Of a DNA stretch of 64,000 bases, positions 44,064 to 52,045 are shown in pieces; within the stretch, counting starts at the first letter, position 1, and every line of letters starts with the position of its first letter. Under the pieces are notes generated by a model that was not told where the DNA came from, did no database searches, and saw nothing but the letters and a program-made list of their open reading frames with translations. Both the position numbers and the translations under genes were made by a program. The stretch comes from Ensifer sp. Root278 (GTDB taxonomy: Bacteria; Pseudomonadota; Alphaproteobacteria; Rhizobiales; Rhizobiaceae): assembly GCF_001429285.1 (NCBI RefSeq), contig NZ_LMJJ01000040.1, forward strand, positions 689,365-753,364, in the 5' to 3' direction.

Positions 44064-44150
44064 ATGGATATCACCACACTACTCATCATCGTTCTCATCG
44101 TTCTCTTGCTCGGCGGCGGCGGCTGGTACGGTCGCGGTCGCTGGTATTGA
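44064..44150 (+). CDS. 28-residue hydrophobic protein (DUF3309-like)
   Basis: MDITTLLIIVLIVLLLGGGG followed by WYGRGRWY. CAGGAGACCCAA precedes the ATG. Size and pattern (hydrophobic run, then Gly/Tyr/Trp/Arg end) match the DUF3309-like tiny proteins common in Rhizobiales. Confidence 0.6.
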   Translation: MDITTLLIIVLIVLLLGGGGWYGRGRWY

Positions 44151-44406
44151 GCCATTCGTCTACGGACGGACACGTAGGCCCTTTCTGAATGGATCGGGTT
44201 GTCCGAGGGAGACCTAGCAAGGCGGGCAATCGCCCGACATTGCGTCGTATGAGTTCGTGAGCGAGCCACGTTGCGGTCACTCAAATCTCTAGCCTCGTCG
44301 GACCTGCGCCGGCAGTCCATCGGATGCCGGCCTAGGCTCGTCGTCTGCTCGATCCGGCGAGTGTGTCGTCTGTGAAAAGGTGCCCCTGGAGGAGGCGGAT
44401 CGGGCA

Positions 44407-45519
44407 ATGTCAGATTCTCGCAGATGGATAGGGCCTGTTCTCGGTACGGGCGCGCTTGCCCTGCTGGTGATCGGTTGCGCCCTGGTCCTCTGGCCCTTCC
44501 TGTCGGCTTTGTTGTGGGCTGCGGTGATCTGTTTCTCGACCTGGCCGCTCTACCGCCAATGCGAACGTGCCGTCGGAGGATATCGCCCAGCTGCCGCGGC
44601 GATAATGACGATGCTGGTCGTCTTTGTCTTGGCAGCACCCCTGGCGTTCCTTGTGACCGCGCTCGTGGACGATATAAAGACTGTTGCCGAAGCGATTGCG
44701 CACGTCCTGGAAGAGGGGCCGTCGGTGCCGCCCAACTGGGTCAAGGGCCTGCCGATCATTGGCGAAGGCGTTGCGGCCTACTGGGAGAACCTCGCTCATG
44801 ACGCCCCAGCGTTCATAGCTGAACTTAAGAAACTGACGGGACCCGTCACCGATATGGCGCTTGCAGGCGGAGCGGCCCTCGGGGCCGTCCTGCTTGAGCT
44901 CGCACTCAGCATCTTCATCACCTTCTTTTTGTTCCTGCATGGTCGCCGCATGATCGGCTTCATGCGCCAGATCAGCGAGCGCGTTGCCGGTCCCCGCGCC
45001 AAGAGATTGCTGATGGTCATCGGTATGACCGTGAAGGGTGTCGTCTACGGCATGATCGGAACTGCCCTTGCACAGGGCTTGCTGGCCGGCACCGGTTTCT
45101 GGATCGCCGGTGTGCCCCAACCGATATTGTTGGGCGGCCTGACCTTTGCGCTGTCATTCGTGCCGGGAGGCCCGCCGTTTCTCTGGGTACCGGTGGCGCT
45201 TTGGTTGCTGTTGCAAGGTTCCATGGGCTGGGCGATCTTCGTCGCCGTCTGGGGGCTCCTGCTCGTCAGCAGCATTGACAACTTTCTTCGGCCGTATCTG
45301 CTCAACCAAAACAGCAACCTGCCGGTGTTGCTCGGCTTGTTTGGACTCGTCGGCGGAGTGCTTGCCTTTGGGCTGATCGGGCTCTTTCTCGGACCCACCC
45401 TGTTGGCGGTCGCTTACAACTTGTTTCTCGAGTGGGTCGCAGCCGAGCTCGAAGAACGGGCGCAAACAGCGTCCCCTTCCGGCGTGCCCGAGGATACGAG
45501 AACCACGGCAAGGAACTGA
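44407..45519 (+). CDS. AI-2E/PerM-family transporter
   Basis: A 370-residue inner-membrane protein with about eight hydrophobic segments. It has the typical two-helix start (ALALLVIGCALVLWPFLSAL) and the conserved late motif PGGPPFLWVPVALWLLLQG, then SSIDNFLRPYLL. Members export or import varied small molecules; no substrate can be named. ATG 44407 is preferred over GTG 44380 because the GGAGGAGG lies between them. Confidence 0.9.
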   Translation: MSDSRRWIGPVLGTGALALLVIGCALVLWPFLSALLWAAVICFSTWPLYRQCERAVGGYRPAAAAIMTMLVVFVLAAPLAFLVTALVDDIKTVAEAIAHVLEEGPSVPPNWVKGLPIIGEGVAAYWENLAHDAPAFIAELKKLTGPVTDMALAGGAALGAVLLELALSIFITFFLFLHGRRMIGFMRQISERVAGPRAKRLLMVIGMTVKGVVYGMIGTALAQGLLAGTGFWIAGVPQPILLGGLTFALSFVPGGPPFLWVPVALWLLLQGSMGWAIFVAVWGLLLVSSIDNFLRPYLLNQNSNLPVLLGLFGLVGGVLAFGLIGLFLGPTLLAVAYNLFLEWVAAELEERAQTASPSGVPEDTRTTARN

Positions 45520-45604
45520 GCTCCGATCAATGGAACGTTCCAGGTGTTGCGGCGCGATCAAACGCCATGCCGCCACCCTGATTTTCCCCATCGGTCCAAT
45601 TCTT

Positions 45605-45731
45605 CAGACGAAAAAGGCGAGGTGAGCATTTGCGGTCTGATTGACGACCTTGGTGGCGATGGCGATCGCGGTCAGGGCAATGTCCGTCGCCTGCTCTTCG
45701 TCGAGCGTCGCGTCTGAAGCAGCTTGGCGGG
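45605..45731 (-). pseudogene. Truncated, frameshifted DUF892 gene 3' end
   Basis: The minus strand encodes AKLLQT, then after a two-base insertion LDEEQATDIALTAIAIATKV and VNQTANA, ending at TGA 45605. This matches the C-terminus of the DUF892 protein at 48423-48926 (AKLLQTTLDEEQATDIALTA..., VNQSAEKAA). The different last residues suggest it came from a related allele or paralogue rather than from simple copying. No 5' part remains. Confidence 0.85.
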
Positions 45732-45778
45732 GGATGCCGCTGATTCCGGCGGCGGAGGCGGTGTGCTTTCCGCCCGGC

Positions 45779-46054
45779 CTATTTCATATAGGCGCGCACC
45801 ACGTCGACCAGTTCGGCCGCCGCTTCATCCCGATCCTTTTGCGACAGGTCGGCCGCGGCCAGATGCATGTGGATGTGGTCCTCGACAACCTCCGCCATCA
45901 GGCCGTTGACCGCGCCGCGGATGCCGGCGATCACCTGCATGACCTCGGCGCAGCCCTTTTCCTCCTCAAGCATCCGTTCGACCGCCTCCATCTGGCCCCG
46001 GAGCCGCCGGACCCGGTTGATGAGCTTCTGTTTTTCACGGATGGTATGGGTCAT
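45779..46054 (-). CDS. dmeR: FrmR/RcnR-type metal-responsive repressor, DmeR
   Basis: A 91-residue four-helix repressor (CsoR/RcnR superfamily). The ligand set matches the nickel/cobalt sensor RcnR: H3, C35 (EKGCAEV), H60 and H64 (EDHIHMH). In Rhizobium leguminosarum DmeR represses dmeF in response to Ni and Co. It lies 27 bp downstream of dmeF on the same strand, the reverse of the usual dmeR-dmeF order. Confidence 0.85.
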   Translation of the reverse strand: MTHTIREKQKLINRVRRLRGQMEAVERMLEEEKGCAEVMQVIAGIRGAVNGLMAEVVEDHIHMHLAAADLSQKDRDEAAAELVDVVRAYMK

Positions 46055-46081
46055 CGGTCACTCCGGTTTCGGGCGCCGTCA

Positions 46082-47071
46082 CTATGCGGCCCGTGCTTCC
46101 ACCTCCACGGTGACATGCGACAAATCGTGAATGGCGGCAAGCTTCTCACGATAATAGGACGGTGCCCGCGGGTTGTCGGCGACAATCGAGACGATCGCGC
46201 CGTGGTGACCCGGTCCGAGCTGCCAGACGTGCAGATCGACAATCTCGGCATCTTCCTTGGCGACGATCTCGCCGATTTCTTCGGGCAGGTCTTCGCCTTC
46301 GGGAAGGTAATCCAGCAAGGTTGCGCCGGTGTCGCGGATGAGACCGAAGGACCAGCGCGCAATGACGATTGCGCCGACGATACCCATGGCGGGATCGAGC
46401 CACAGCCAGCCATAGATCGCGCCCAGACCGAGCGCGACAATTGCGAGAACCGAGGTCAGCGCATCGGCGAGGACGTGCAGATAGGCGGCGCGCAGGTTTC
46501 GATCCTGCCCGCCATGGTGTCCATGATGCGACCCGTGGTGATCATGATGGTGATGGGCGTGGTCGTCCTTCAGCAGCCAGGCGCACACGAGGTTGACGAT
46601 GAGGCCGGCGACGGCGACGAGAATCGCCTCGCTAAAATCGATCGCCACCGGAGCGTTGAGGCGGCGCAGGCTTTCCCAGCCGATCAGCAGAGCGATGAGC
46701 GCCAGCACGATGGCGCTGGAAAAACCGGCCAGGTCGCCAAGCTTTCCGGTGCCGAAGGTGAAACGGCGATTGTTCGAATGCTTGCGCGCATAGAGATAGG
46801 CAAGCGCGGCGATCAGCATCGCGGCCGCATGGGTCGACATGTGCCAACCATCGGCAACGAGCGCCATCGACCCGAAGACCTGCCCGGCCACGATCTCGAT
46901 CACCATCATCGTTGCGGTGATCGCGATGACGATCCAGGTCCGCCGCTCGTTGCGCTCGTGATTGCCGCCAAGGAAGACGTGATCGTGGCGCGCCGCGAGC
47001 ACGCGTCCTTCGCCATGCGAATGCCCGTGGTGACTGTGGTGGTGATGATGGTCGTGTTGGTGATTGCTCAT
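46082..47071 (-). CDS. dmeF: Cation diffusion facilitator, DmeF-like Co/Ni exporter
   Basis: A 329-residue inner-membrane antiporter that exports divalent metal in exchange for protons. It has a His-rich N-terminus (MSNHQHDHHHHHSHHGHSHG), six membrane helices and a second His-rich loop between helices 4 and 5 (DDHAHHHHDHHGSHHGHHGG). Metal-site residues lie in ADGWHMSTHA and HVLADALTS. The two His clusters and the HMSTHA site are typical of DmeF. A G-tract operator lies 20 bp upstream. Confidence 0.9.
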   Translation of the reverse strand: MSNHQHDHHHHHSHHGHSHGEGRVLAARHDHVFLGGNHERNERRTWIVIAITATMMVIEIVAGQVFGSMALVADGWHMSTHAAAMLIAALAYLYARKHSNNRRFTFGTGKLGDLAGFSSAIVLALIALLIGWESLRRLNAPVAIDFSEAILVAVAGLIVNLVCAWLLKDDHAHHHHDHHGSHHGHHGGQDRNLRAAYLHVLADALTSVLAIVALGLGAIYGWLWLDPAMGIVGAIVIARWSFGLIRDTGATLLDYLPEGEDLPEEIGEIVAKEDAEIVDLHVWQLGPGHHGAIVSIVADNPRAPSYYREKLAAIHDLSHVTVEVEARAA

Positions 47072-47090
47072 GCCGCTGGCTCCAATATTA

Positions 47091-47109
47091 TATAGGGGGG
47101 TACCCTATA
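47091..47109 (-). promoter_or_regulatory. G-tract operator for DmeR upstream of dmeF
   Basis: TATAGGGGGGTACCCTATA is a near-perfect inverted repeat with a G6 tract, the type of site bound by RcnR/FrmR/CsoR-family repressors. On the minus strand it overlaps a TATAAT-like -10 box (47087-47092). It sits 20-38 bp before the dmeF start. Confidence 0.8.
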
Positions 47110-47208
47110 AGCTCGCCGTAAAGTGCTCGGTTCCTGCTTCCGCCGCCGTCAGACAATGTCGTTGCCGGCGGCAATGGGCGCTGGCGGCATCAGCCTCCGT
47201 GATCGGCT

Positions 47209-47802
47209 CTAGCCGGCTCGACCGAGGGCGATGGCCGAGCCCGTGAACGGCAGCACCCGCTTGTAGCCCACCGGCGTCGGCTCGATCTGCGTGGCGGCGG
47301 ACGTGCCGAATTGCGTGATGCCCGCGCCGAGATAGTGTGCCACATCATGGCGGAGACCGCCGAAATCAAACGGTGCGCTTGCAATCAGGCGGGCCGAAAA
47401 CACATTGGTGCCGAACAGCACGGCCGTCGTCCCAGCGATGGTGTCGGAGACCGTCGTCCCCACCACCAGGCTGGTCCGCCGGAACGTGGCGATGCATTCT
47501 CCCTTGGCGAAGGAGGTGGGGTCATCGAAGGTTCCAGCCGGCTTGCGCTGAAGATAAAGCGAAAATTCGCCGACCGGGTCGAGGCCGAGGGACAGGACAC
47601 CGTTTGCTGCCGCTTGCGCCTTGAAAGGCTTGGCGGCGAAGGTGAAATGGGCAGTCGTTTCGCCCGGTTCTCCATCAAACATCTGGGCATCAAGAAAAGG
47701 CAGGTGCAGGAAATAGCCGTAGTCGGCCAACGTGCCGTCGTTCGCCTCGTAGAAGCGGCCGGTGGCGTACCAGGCGAGTTCGGCGGAAAGCAGTGCGCTC
47801 AT
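47209..47802 (-). CDS. Hypothetical protein
   Basis: A 197-residue protein (MSALLSAELAWYATGRFYEA; DYGYFLHLPFLDAQMFDG; TTAHFTFAAKPFKAQAAANG). There is no signal peptide. Alternating hydrophobic residues suggest a beta-rich fold. I do not recognise it. ATG 47802 is chosen over an upstream TTG. Confidence 0.6.
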   Translation of the reverse strand: MSALLSAELAWYATGRFYEANDGTLADYGYFLHLPFLDAQMFDGEPGETTAHFTFAAKPFKAQAAANGVLSLGLDPVGEFSLYLQRKPAGTFDDPTSFAKGECIATFRRTSLVVGTTVSDTIAGTTAVLFGTNVFSARLIASAPFDFGGLRHDVAHYLGAGITQFGTSAATQIEPTPVGYKRVLPFTGSAIALGRAG

Positions 47803-47999
47803 GACGGGCAATCCTGTGGTCAGCGGTGGAGTTGCAGCCAGCAGGTTGTGCAGCGTTCTGTCCTATGCGGGAAGGCCCATCGTGGCGCGTGTGCCGGTCG
47901 GAGCGCCCAATCAGCCGATAGAGTAAATGCGCGCTAGCAGGGCCAGCGTGTGATGCCCCAACCTGCGACACCGCGCGCCATGCGCGACAAGTCGCATAC

Positions 48000-48376
48000 T
48001 CACGCCCTGATCAGCGAGGTCGCGAGATCGCCATAGCCGGTGAAGCGGTACTCGTATTCAAGCCCGAGATAGTCCGCCGCCTTCTTCGCCTTTTCCTGCA
48101 GGGCCAGATCCTCCTGCTGCGAGAGATAGACCAGCTTGCGGTAATGGCCGAAATACATGTCCCTCAGCTCCGGATGCCGGTCCAGGCCGAGCGGTTCGAT
48201 GACGAAGGTTTCGAACTGGCGGGCGAGGAAATCGGTGAGGAAAAAGGCGGTGATGTCGTCGTCCCGGCGGCGGGCGAAATCCCTGTTGCGGGCGAAGAAG
48301 GAATAACGGTGCGGGCCGGGGATGCGCTCGACCTCTTCAATTCGCAGAGAGGGTCGAGATGGCCGCCGGAACCGCA
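48000..48376 (-). pseudogene. Truncated 3' copy of the DUF1638 gene
   Basis: About 120 codons are nearly identical to the C-terminal 60% of the DUF1638 protein at 51107-51727 (ITAFFLTDFLARQFE, FVIEPLGLDRHPELRDMYFG, YEYRFTGYGDLATSLIRA). The similarity runs to about 48376 with a one-base deletion near 48340, then stops abruptly. No N-terminal part exists. It has the same orientation as its parent. Confidence 0.88.
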
Positions 48377-48422
48377 GCCTTTGCCCGGCTCGATAAAGGA
48401 TCAAGCCGGGCTGGTGCTTGTG

Positions 48423-48926
48423 TCAGGCCGCTTTTTCGGCGGACTGATTGACGACCTTGGTGGCGATCGCGGTCAGGGCAATGTCCGTCGCCTGCTCTTC
48501 GTCGAGCGTCGTCTGAAGCAGCTTGGCGGCGTCTTTCATGCCCAGTTCCAGCGCCCAGGTCCTCAGCGTGCCATAGCGTGACATTTCGTAGTGTTCGACA
48601 GCCTGTGCGGCTGCAAGCAGTCCGGCGTCGAGCGCGGGCGAGCCTTGATACGCTTCCATGATCGAGGCGCCTTCCTTGGTGATGCCCATGATCGCGTCAC
48701 AGGTCTTCTTCTCAGGCTTCTTGCCGATGATCTTGAACACTTCGTCCAACCGCTCGACATGGACCTTTGTCTCTGCGAGATGCTTGATAAACGCGTCCTT
48801 GAGCGGCTTGCTCTTGGCGGCATCGCGCATCTTCGGCAGTGTGTCGACGATCTTGTTCTCGGCGAAGTAAACGTCCTTCAACGTATCGTGAAAAAGCACG
48901 TCCAGTGTCTTGATGTCCTTGGCCAT
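48423..48926 (-). CDS. DUF892 (YciE/YciF-type) ferritin-like protein
   Basis: A 167-residue four-helix ferritin-like protein: LFHDTLKDVYFAENKIVDTL, HLAETKVHVERLDEVF, AAAQAVEHYEMSRYGTLRTW and LDEEQATDIALTAIA. The Glu and His residues at helix positions could bind a di-metal centre. The family is linked to general stress and oxidative damage. ATG 48926 is followed by normal family sequence; the upstream in-frame extension is not conserved-looking. Confidence 0.92.
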   Translation of the reverse strand: MAKDIKTLDVLFHDTLKDVYFAENKIVDTLPKMRDAAKSKPLKDAFIKHLAETKVHVERLDEVFKIIGKKPEKKTCDAIMGITKEGASIMEAYQGSPALDAGLLAAAQAVEHYEMSRYGTLRTWALELGMKDAAKLLQTTLDEEQATDIALTAIATKVVNQSAEKAA

Positions 48927-49099
48927 GATGGCTCCTGTTGTTCGAGGGCTCACTGTCATGTTCCAGGCGACGCGCCTGGCCGTGCTGGCTGCCCGTGAGC
49001 GGCGGCCAGATAGCAGAAATCGGACGGTTGGAACGGCGGTTACAGTTCGACGGGTAGAGCGACGACTGAGCGTCTCGACCGCAAATCTGTTGCCTGTGT

Positions 49100-49393
49100 T
49101 CAGCCGAGATCGTGGTTCTCTCGGGGCAATGCTGTTCGCATGTCAACGATCGAGTCGCGCTTCGCCTCGGGCAAGATGCCCCGTGTTTCATGCCATAGGG
49201 CACATTCAAGGAGCGAAGCCTCGTCGGTATTGCCGAACCGAAACTCATCCATAATGAATCTGGCCAGGCGGTCGGCATGGTCGCCGGGACGCTGAATACA
49301 TATTTTCGAGTAGGTCGCTTCAAAAACCCTCCGGACCACCACGATGTCGTGGGGGCTGAGATTATGGCCCGTCAGGTTGGGCAGCGTGTACAT
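49100..49393 (-). CDS. Hypothetical protein
   Basis: A 97-residue soluble protein (MYTLPNLTGHNLSPHDIVVV; VFEATYSKICIQRPGDHADR; ARFIMDEFRFGNTDEASLLE). GGAAGGGAG precedes the ATG. It is mostly helical by composition. The family is not recognised, but the pattern looks conserved. Confidence 0.65.
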   Translation of the reverse strand: MYTLPNLTGHNLSPHDIVVVRRVFEATYSKICIQRPGDHADRLARFIMDEFRFGNTDEASLLECALWHETRGILPEAKRDSIVDMRTALPRENHDLG

Positions 49394-49455
49394 CGAATTC
49401 TCCCTTCCGGCGCCGGAATAGCGCACGCGATCAATCGGTTAGCCGCAAGCGGCGG

Positions 49456-49773
49456 TCAGGCCGCAGGCTTGGCGACGACATCCGAAACGGCGCCGCCCTC
49501 GTCATCCCATCGGTCAATCGCCTCGGCTTTTAACTGTGCCGGCGTCTGATGTTCGCCGTTTGAGGCATCCGCACGCTCTACAAGTGCTGCGGCGAGCGTC
49601 GCACTGGTGTCGATGCCGCTTTCGAGAGCAGTCATCAGGAAGCGTGCCGCGGCAAGCCGTCCGGCCGGATCTGCCGTCGCTGTCGTTCCGTAGAAACCGG
49701 CAACGGTAAGCACCTCGACCAACAGGCTGAGGTCGTCTGAATCAAGATAGTGTTCTGGATTGCTGGAAGACAT
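49456..49773 (-). CDS. Hypothetical protein
   Basis: A 105-residue acidic helical protein (MSSSNPEHYLDSDDLSLLVE; AGRLAAARFLMTALESGIDT; TPAQLKAEAIDRWDDEGGAV). AAAGGAGGACGTA precedes ATG 49773. The family is unknown; it may form an operon with the gene at 49100-49393, 62 bp downstream. Confidence 0.65.
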   Translation of the reverse strand: MSSSNPEHYLDSDDLSLLVEVLTVAGFYGTTATADPAGRLAAARFLMTALESGIDTSATLAAALVERADASNGEHQTPAQLKAEAIDRWDDEGGAVSDVVAKPAA

Positions 49774-49891
49774 TACGTCCTCCTTTGGTTGGGGCGCAGG
49801 CACGGAAAGGCCTGTTTGCGACAGCGCCCGCTTCAATCGCTGTCGATGGAGCACCCTGCACGCGTTGTCGCGCCAGCGCAAAGAACTTCAC

Positions 49892-50110
49892 TCAAGCACC
49901 TTGAGTGTGTTTCGACTGGTCCCGGGGCGCCATTATGTCTCGTGCGTCCATCGCATTTGCCAGATCGAGCCGGCGGGGGCCGGCCTTTGCGAAGATTTCG
50001 CGCGCGGCAAGCGGTGGCAGGCGATAGGCCACAATGAACTCTTCGAGATCGTAGACTGCGTCCCAGCCACGAAGCAGGGCCTCTTTGTCATACTTGAAAT
50101 GCCTGGTCAC
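49892..50110 (-). CDS. Small hypothetical protein
   Basis: A 72-residue protein from GTG 50110 (after GGGAG): VTRHFKYDKEALLRGWDAVY, DLEEFIVAYRLPPLAAREIF, then [18 protein letters not shown]. The open frame upstream of the GTG is AT-rich and not protein-like, which decides the start. Confidence 0.55.
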   Translation of the reverse strand: MTRHFKYDKEALLRGWDAVYDLEEFIVAYRLPPLAAREIFAKAGPRRLDLANAMDARDIMAPRDQSKHTQGA

Positions 50111-50467
50111 TGGAGACGCTCCCGCGTGTTGGATCGGTGCTTGGCGCAAAGACGGCCAATTGTCAGGCGGCAGAGGAAGCGTCAGGGGTGGAGATATGAT
50201 CTGGTAGCTAAACGAGGTGGAGCGCACATGGTTCCAAAATAAATTCTGAAGTCGACGAGATTTAAATTGAATAGTTACAGATCGTGAGGCCTGGTTTTTC
50301 TCGAGATATGTTTTCGAGTGTTTCTTCTCTTGAAGATTGTTTCGGTTTGTCTTGCGCATGTCATTGTATATGCGCGTGGATCCAATTTTTTGTGTGTTTG
50401 TCTATTTGTGTAGGTCGAGCGATCGTGCCTATATGCTTGGATCGAGGAATTTTCCCAGGCCTTAGCC
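50111..50467. other. AT-rich intergenic region
   Basis: 357 bp, noticeably AT-rich and T/G-rich around 50220-50450 compared with its neighbours. No gene is supported on either strand. It separates divergent genes and could carry promoters. Confidence 0.4.
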
Positions 50468-51075
50468 ATGACCCTTGCTGTTATCTCCACATATGCTCTG
50501 GCACTGTTCCTGGCCGCGGTCACTCCGGGGCCTGCCATGTTCGCGGTCATTTCCACCAGCATCAGCCGCGGTGTTGGCCCGGCGCTGGCCTGTGGCTTCG
50601 GTATCGCGCTCAGCGATATGGTGCTCGTAAGCGTCGCACTTGCTGGCGGTCATTGCACAGACGTTCGGCTGGATTTCTTGCCATCAAATATGCTGGCGCC
50701 GGCTATCTGATTTTCCTCGGATATCGGATGTGGCGCGCGGCTGCGACGGTTGAGGCGGAGGTGGCATCGGGCGAGCGCAGATGGATGCGCTCGCTGGCGC
50801 TTGGCGCTGCCATCGGCTTCGGCAATCCGAAGGCGATCCTCTTTCATGCCAGCCTGATGCCGCTGATCCTCGACCTCGAAAGCCTTGATCGCTTCGGGAT
50901 CGGGACGGTGCTTGCCGTCGTTTTCGCGGTCAATGTTGTCACGATGGGTGGCTATGCGCTCTTGTCTGCGGCATCGTCACGGTGGTTCCGCACCACCCGG
51001 GCGGTCCGGGCGCTGAACCGGGTGGCCGGCAGCGCCATGATTGCCACCGGCCTCGCGATCGCCGCGCGCAGCTAG
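50468..51075 (+). pseudogene. LysE-family exporter gene with two frameshifts
   Basis: The start (MTLAVISTYALALFLAAVTP, GPAMFAVISTSISRGVG) and the end (FLAIKYAGAGYLIFLGYRMW to ATGLAIAARS) are a LysE/RhtB amino-acid exporter. The parts lie in three frames. One shift falls at about 50638-50642, leading to LLAVIAQTFGW, and another at about 50673-50676. It is a decayed gene unless both shifts are sequencing errors. Confidence 0.85.
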
Positions 51076-51106
51076 ATCTGCCGCGGCCACTTCGGCCGCC
51101 GTTCCA

Positions 51107-51727
51107 TCACGCCCTGATCAGCGACGTCGCCAGATCGCCGTAACCGGTGAAGCGATATTCGTATTCCAATCCGAGCGTTTCGGCTGCCTTCTTCGCTTTT
51201 TCCTGCAGGGCTTTGTCCTCCTGCTGCGAGAGATAGACCAGCTTGCGGTAATGGCCGAAATACATGTCGCGCAGCTCCGGATGCCGGTCCAGGCCGAGCG
51301 GTTCGATGACGAAGGCTTCGAACTGGCGGGCGAGGAAATCGGTGAGGAAAAAGGCGGTGATGTCGTCGTCCCGGCGGCGGGCGAAATCCGCGTTGCCGGC
51401 AAAGAAGGAATAACAGTGCGGGCCGGGGATGCGATCGACCTTTTCCTCCTCGCATAGCCGGTCGAGATGGCCGCCGGTGCCGCAATCAGCATAGGCGACG
51501 AAAATGCGCTCGAAGCCTTCGGCGCGCGCCTTGGCGATCGCGTCACGAATGCCCGGCGTGATCTTTTCAGGCGTGTTGTGCCAGATGGCGGGCAGACAGT
51601 TGAGGTCGATATGGGCGAGCCCGTTTGCCTCGCAGATCGCCAGGATTTCGCGCGCGATGGCGCCACAACCGATCACGTGAACTTTTTTCGGTTGTGCACG
51701 TTCTATTGCCGGCGATATTTTTTCCAT
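51107..51727 (-). CDS. DUF1638 protein of the corrinoid methyltransferase cluster
   Basis: A 206-residue soluble protein (KVHVIGCGAIAREILAICEA; FERIFVAYADCGTGGHLDRL; DFARRRDDDITAFFLTDFLA). DUF1638 proteins are found beside MttB-type methyltransferases and corrinoid proteins; their role is unknown, possibly maturation or reactivation. A truncated copy lies at 48000-48376. It is on the same strand as the corrinoid protein, from which it is separated by an entericidin gene on the other strand. Confidence 0.85.
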   Translation of the reverse strand: MEKISPAIERAQPKKVHVIGCGAIAREILAICEANGLAHIDLNCLPAIWHNTPEKITPGIRDAIAKARAEGFERIFVAYADCGTGGHLDRLCEEEKVDRIPGPHCYSFFAGNADFARRRDDDITAFFLTDFLARQFEAFVIEPLGLDRHPELRDMYFGHYRKLVYLSQQEDKALQEKAKKAAETLGLEYEYRFTGYGDLATSLIRA

Positions 51728-51766
51728 CTTGATTCCATGTGGCTATAAGCGGGAAGGAACCTGACC

Positions 51767-51925
51767 ATGACAGTAAAGACCCTTGCAACCGTCGGCGCCG
51801 TTCTCGTCGCCCTGTCAACGCTCACCGCCTGCGGCAACACCATCCGCGGCATCGGGCAGGATACTGCAAACACGGTCAACGCGACACAGTCGGCCGGCAA
51901 GAAGGTGGCACACTCCGTCAACTAA
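51767..51925 (+). CDS. Entericidin A/B-family lipoprotein
   Basis: A 52-residue lipoprotein. The signal peptide MTVKTLATVGAVLVALSTLT is followed by the lipobox ACG (Cys22), then NTIRGIGQDTANTVNATQS. Entericidins are small outer-membrane lipoproteins induced in stress or stationary phase. GGGAAGGAAC precedes the ATG. Confidence 0.88.
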   Translation: MTVKTLATVGAVLVALSTLTACGNTIRGIGQDTANTVNATQSAGKKVAHSVN

Positions 51926-52045
51926 GCCTGACGGCGAACGACTGGGCACGGCCTCCGTCACCCACGCCGAACCAGCCAGACATAAGAAAGCCCGCCGCGG
52001 ATTTCACCCCTGCGGCCGGCTTCGTCATTTCATGGCCTTCGGAGC

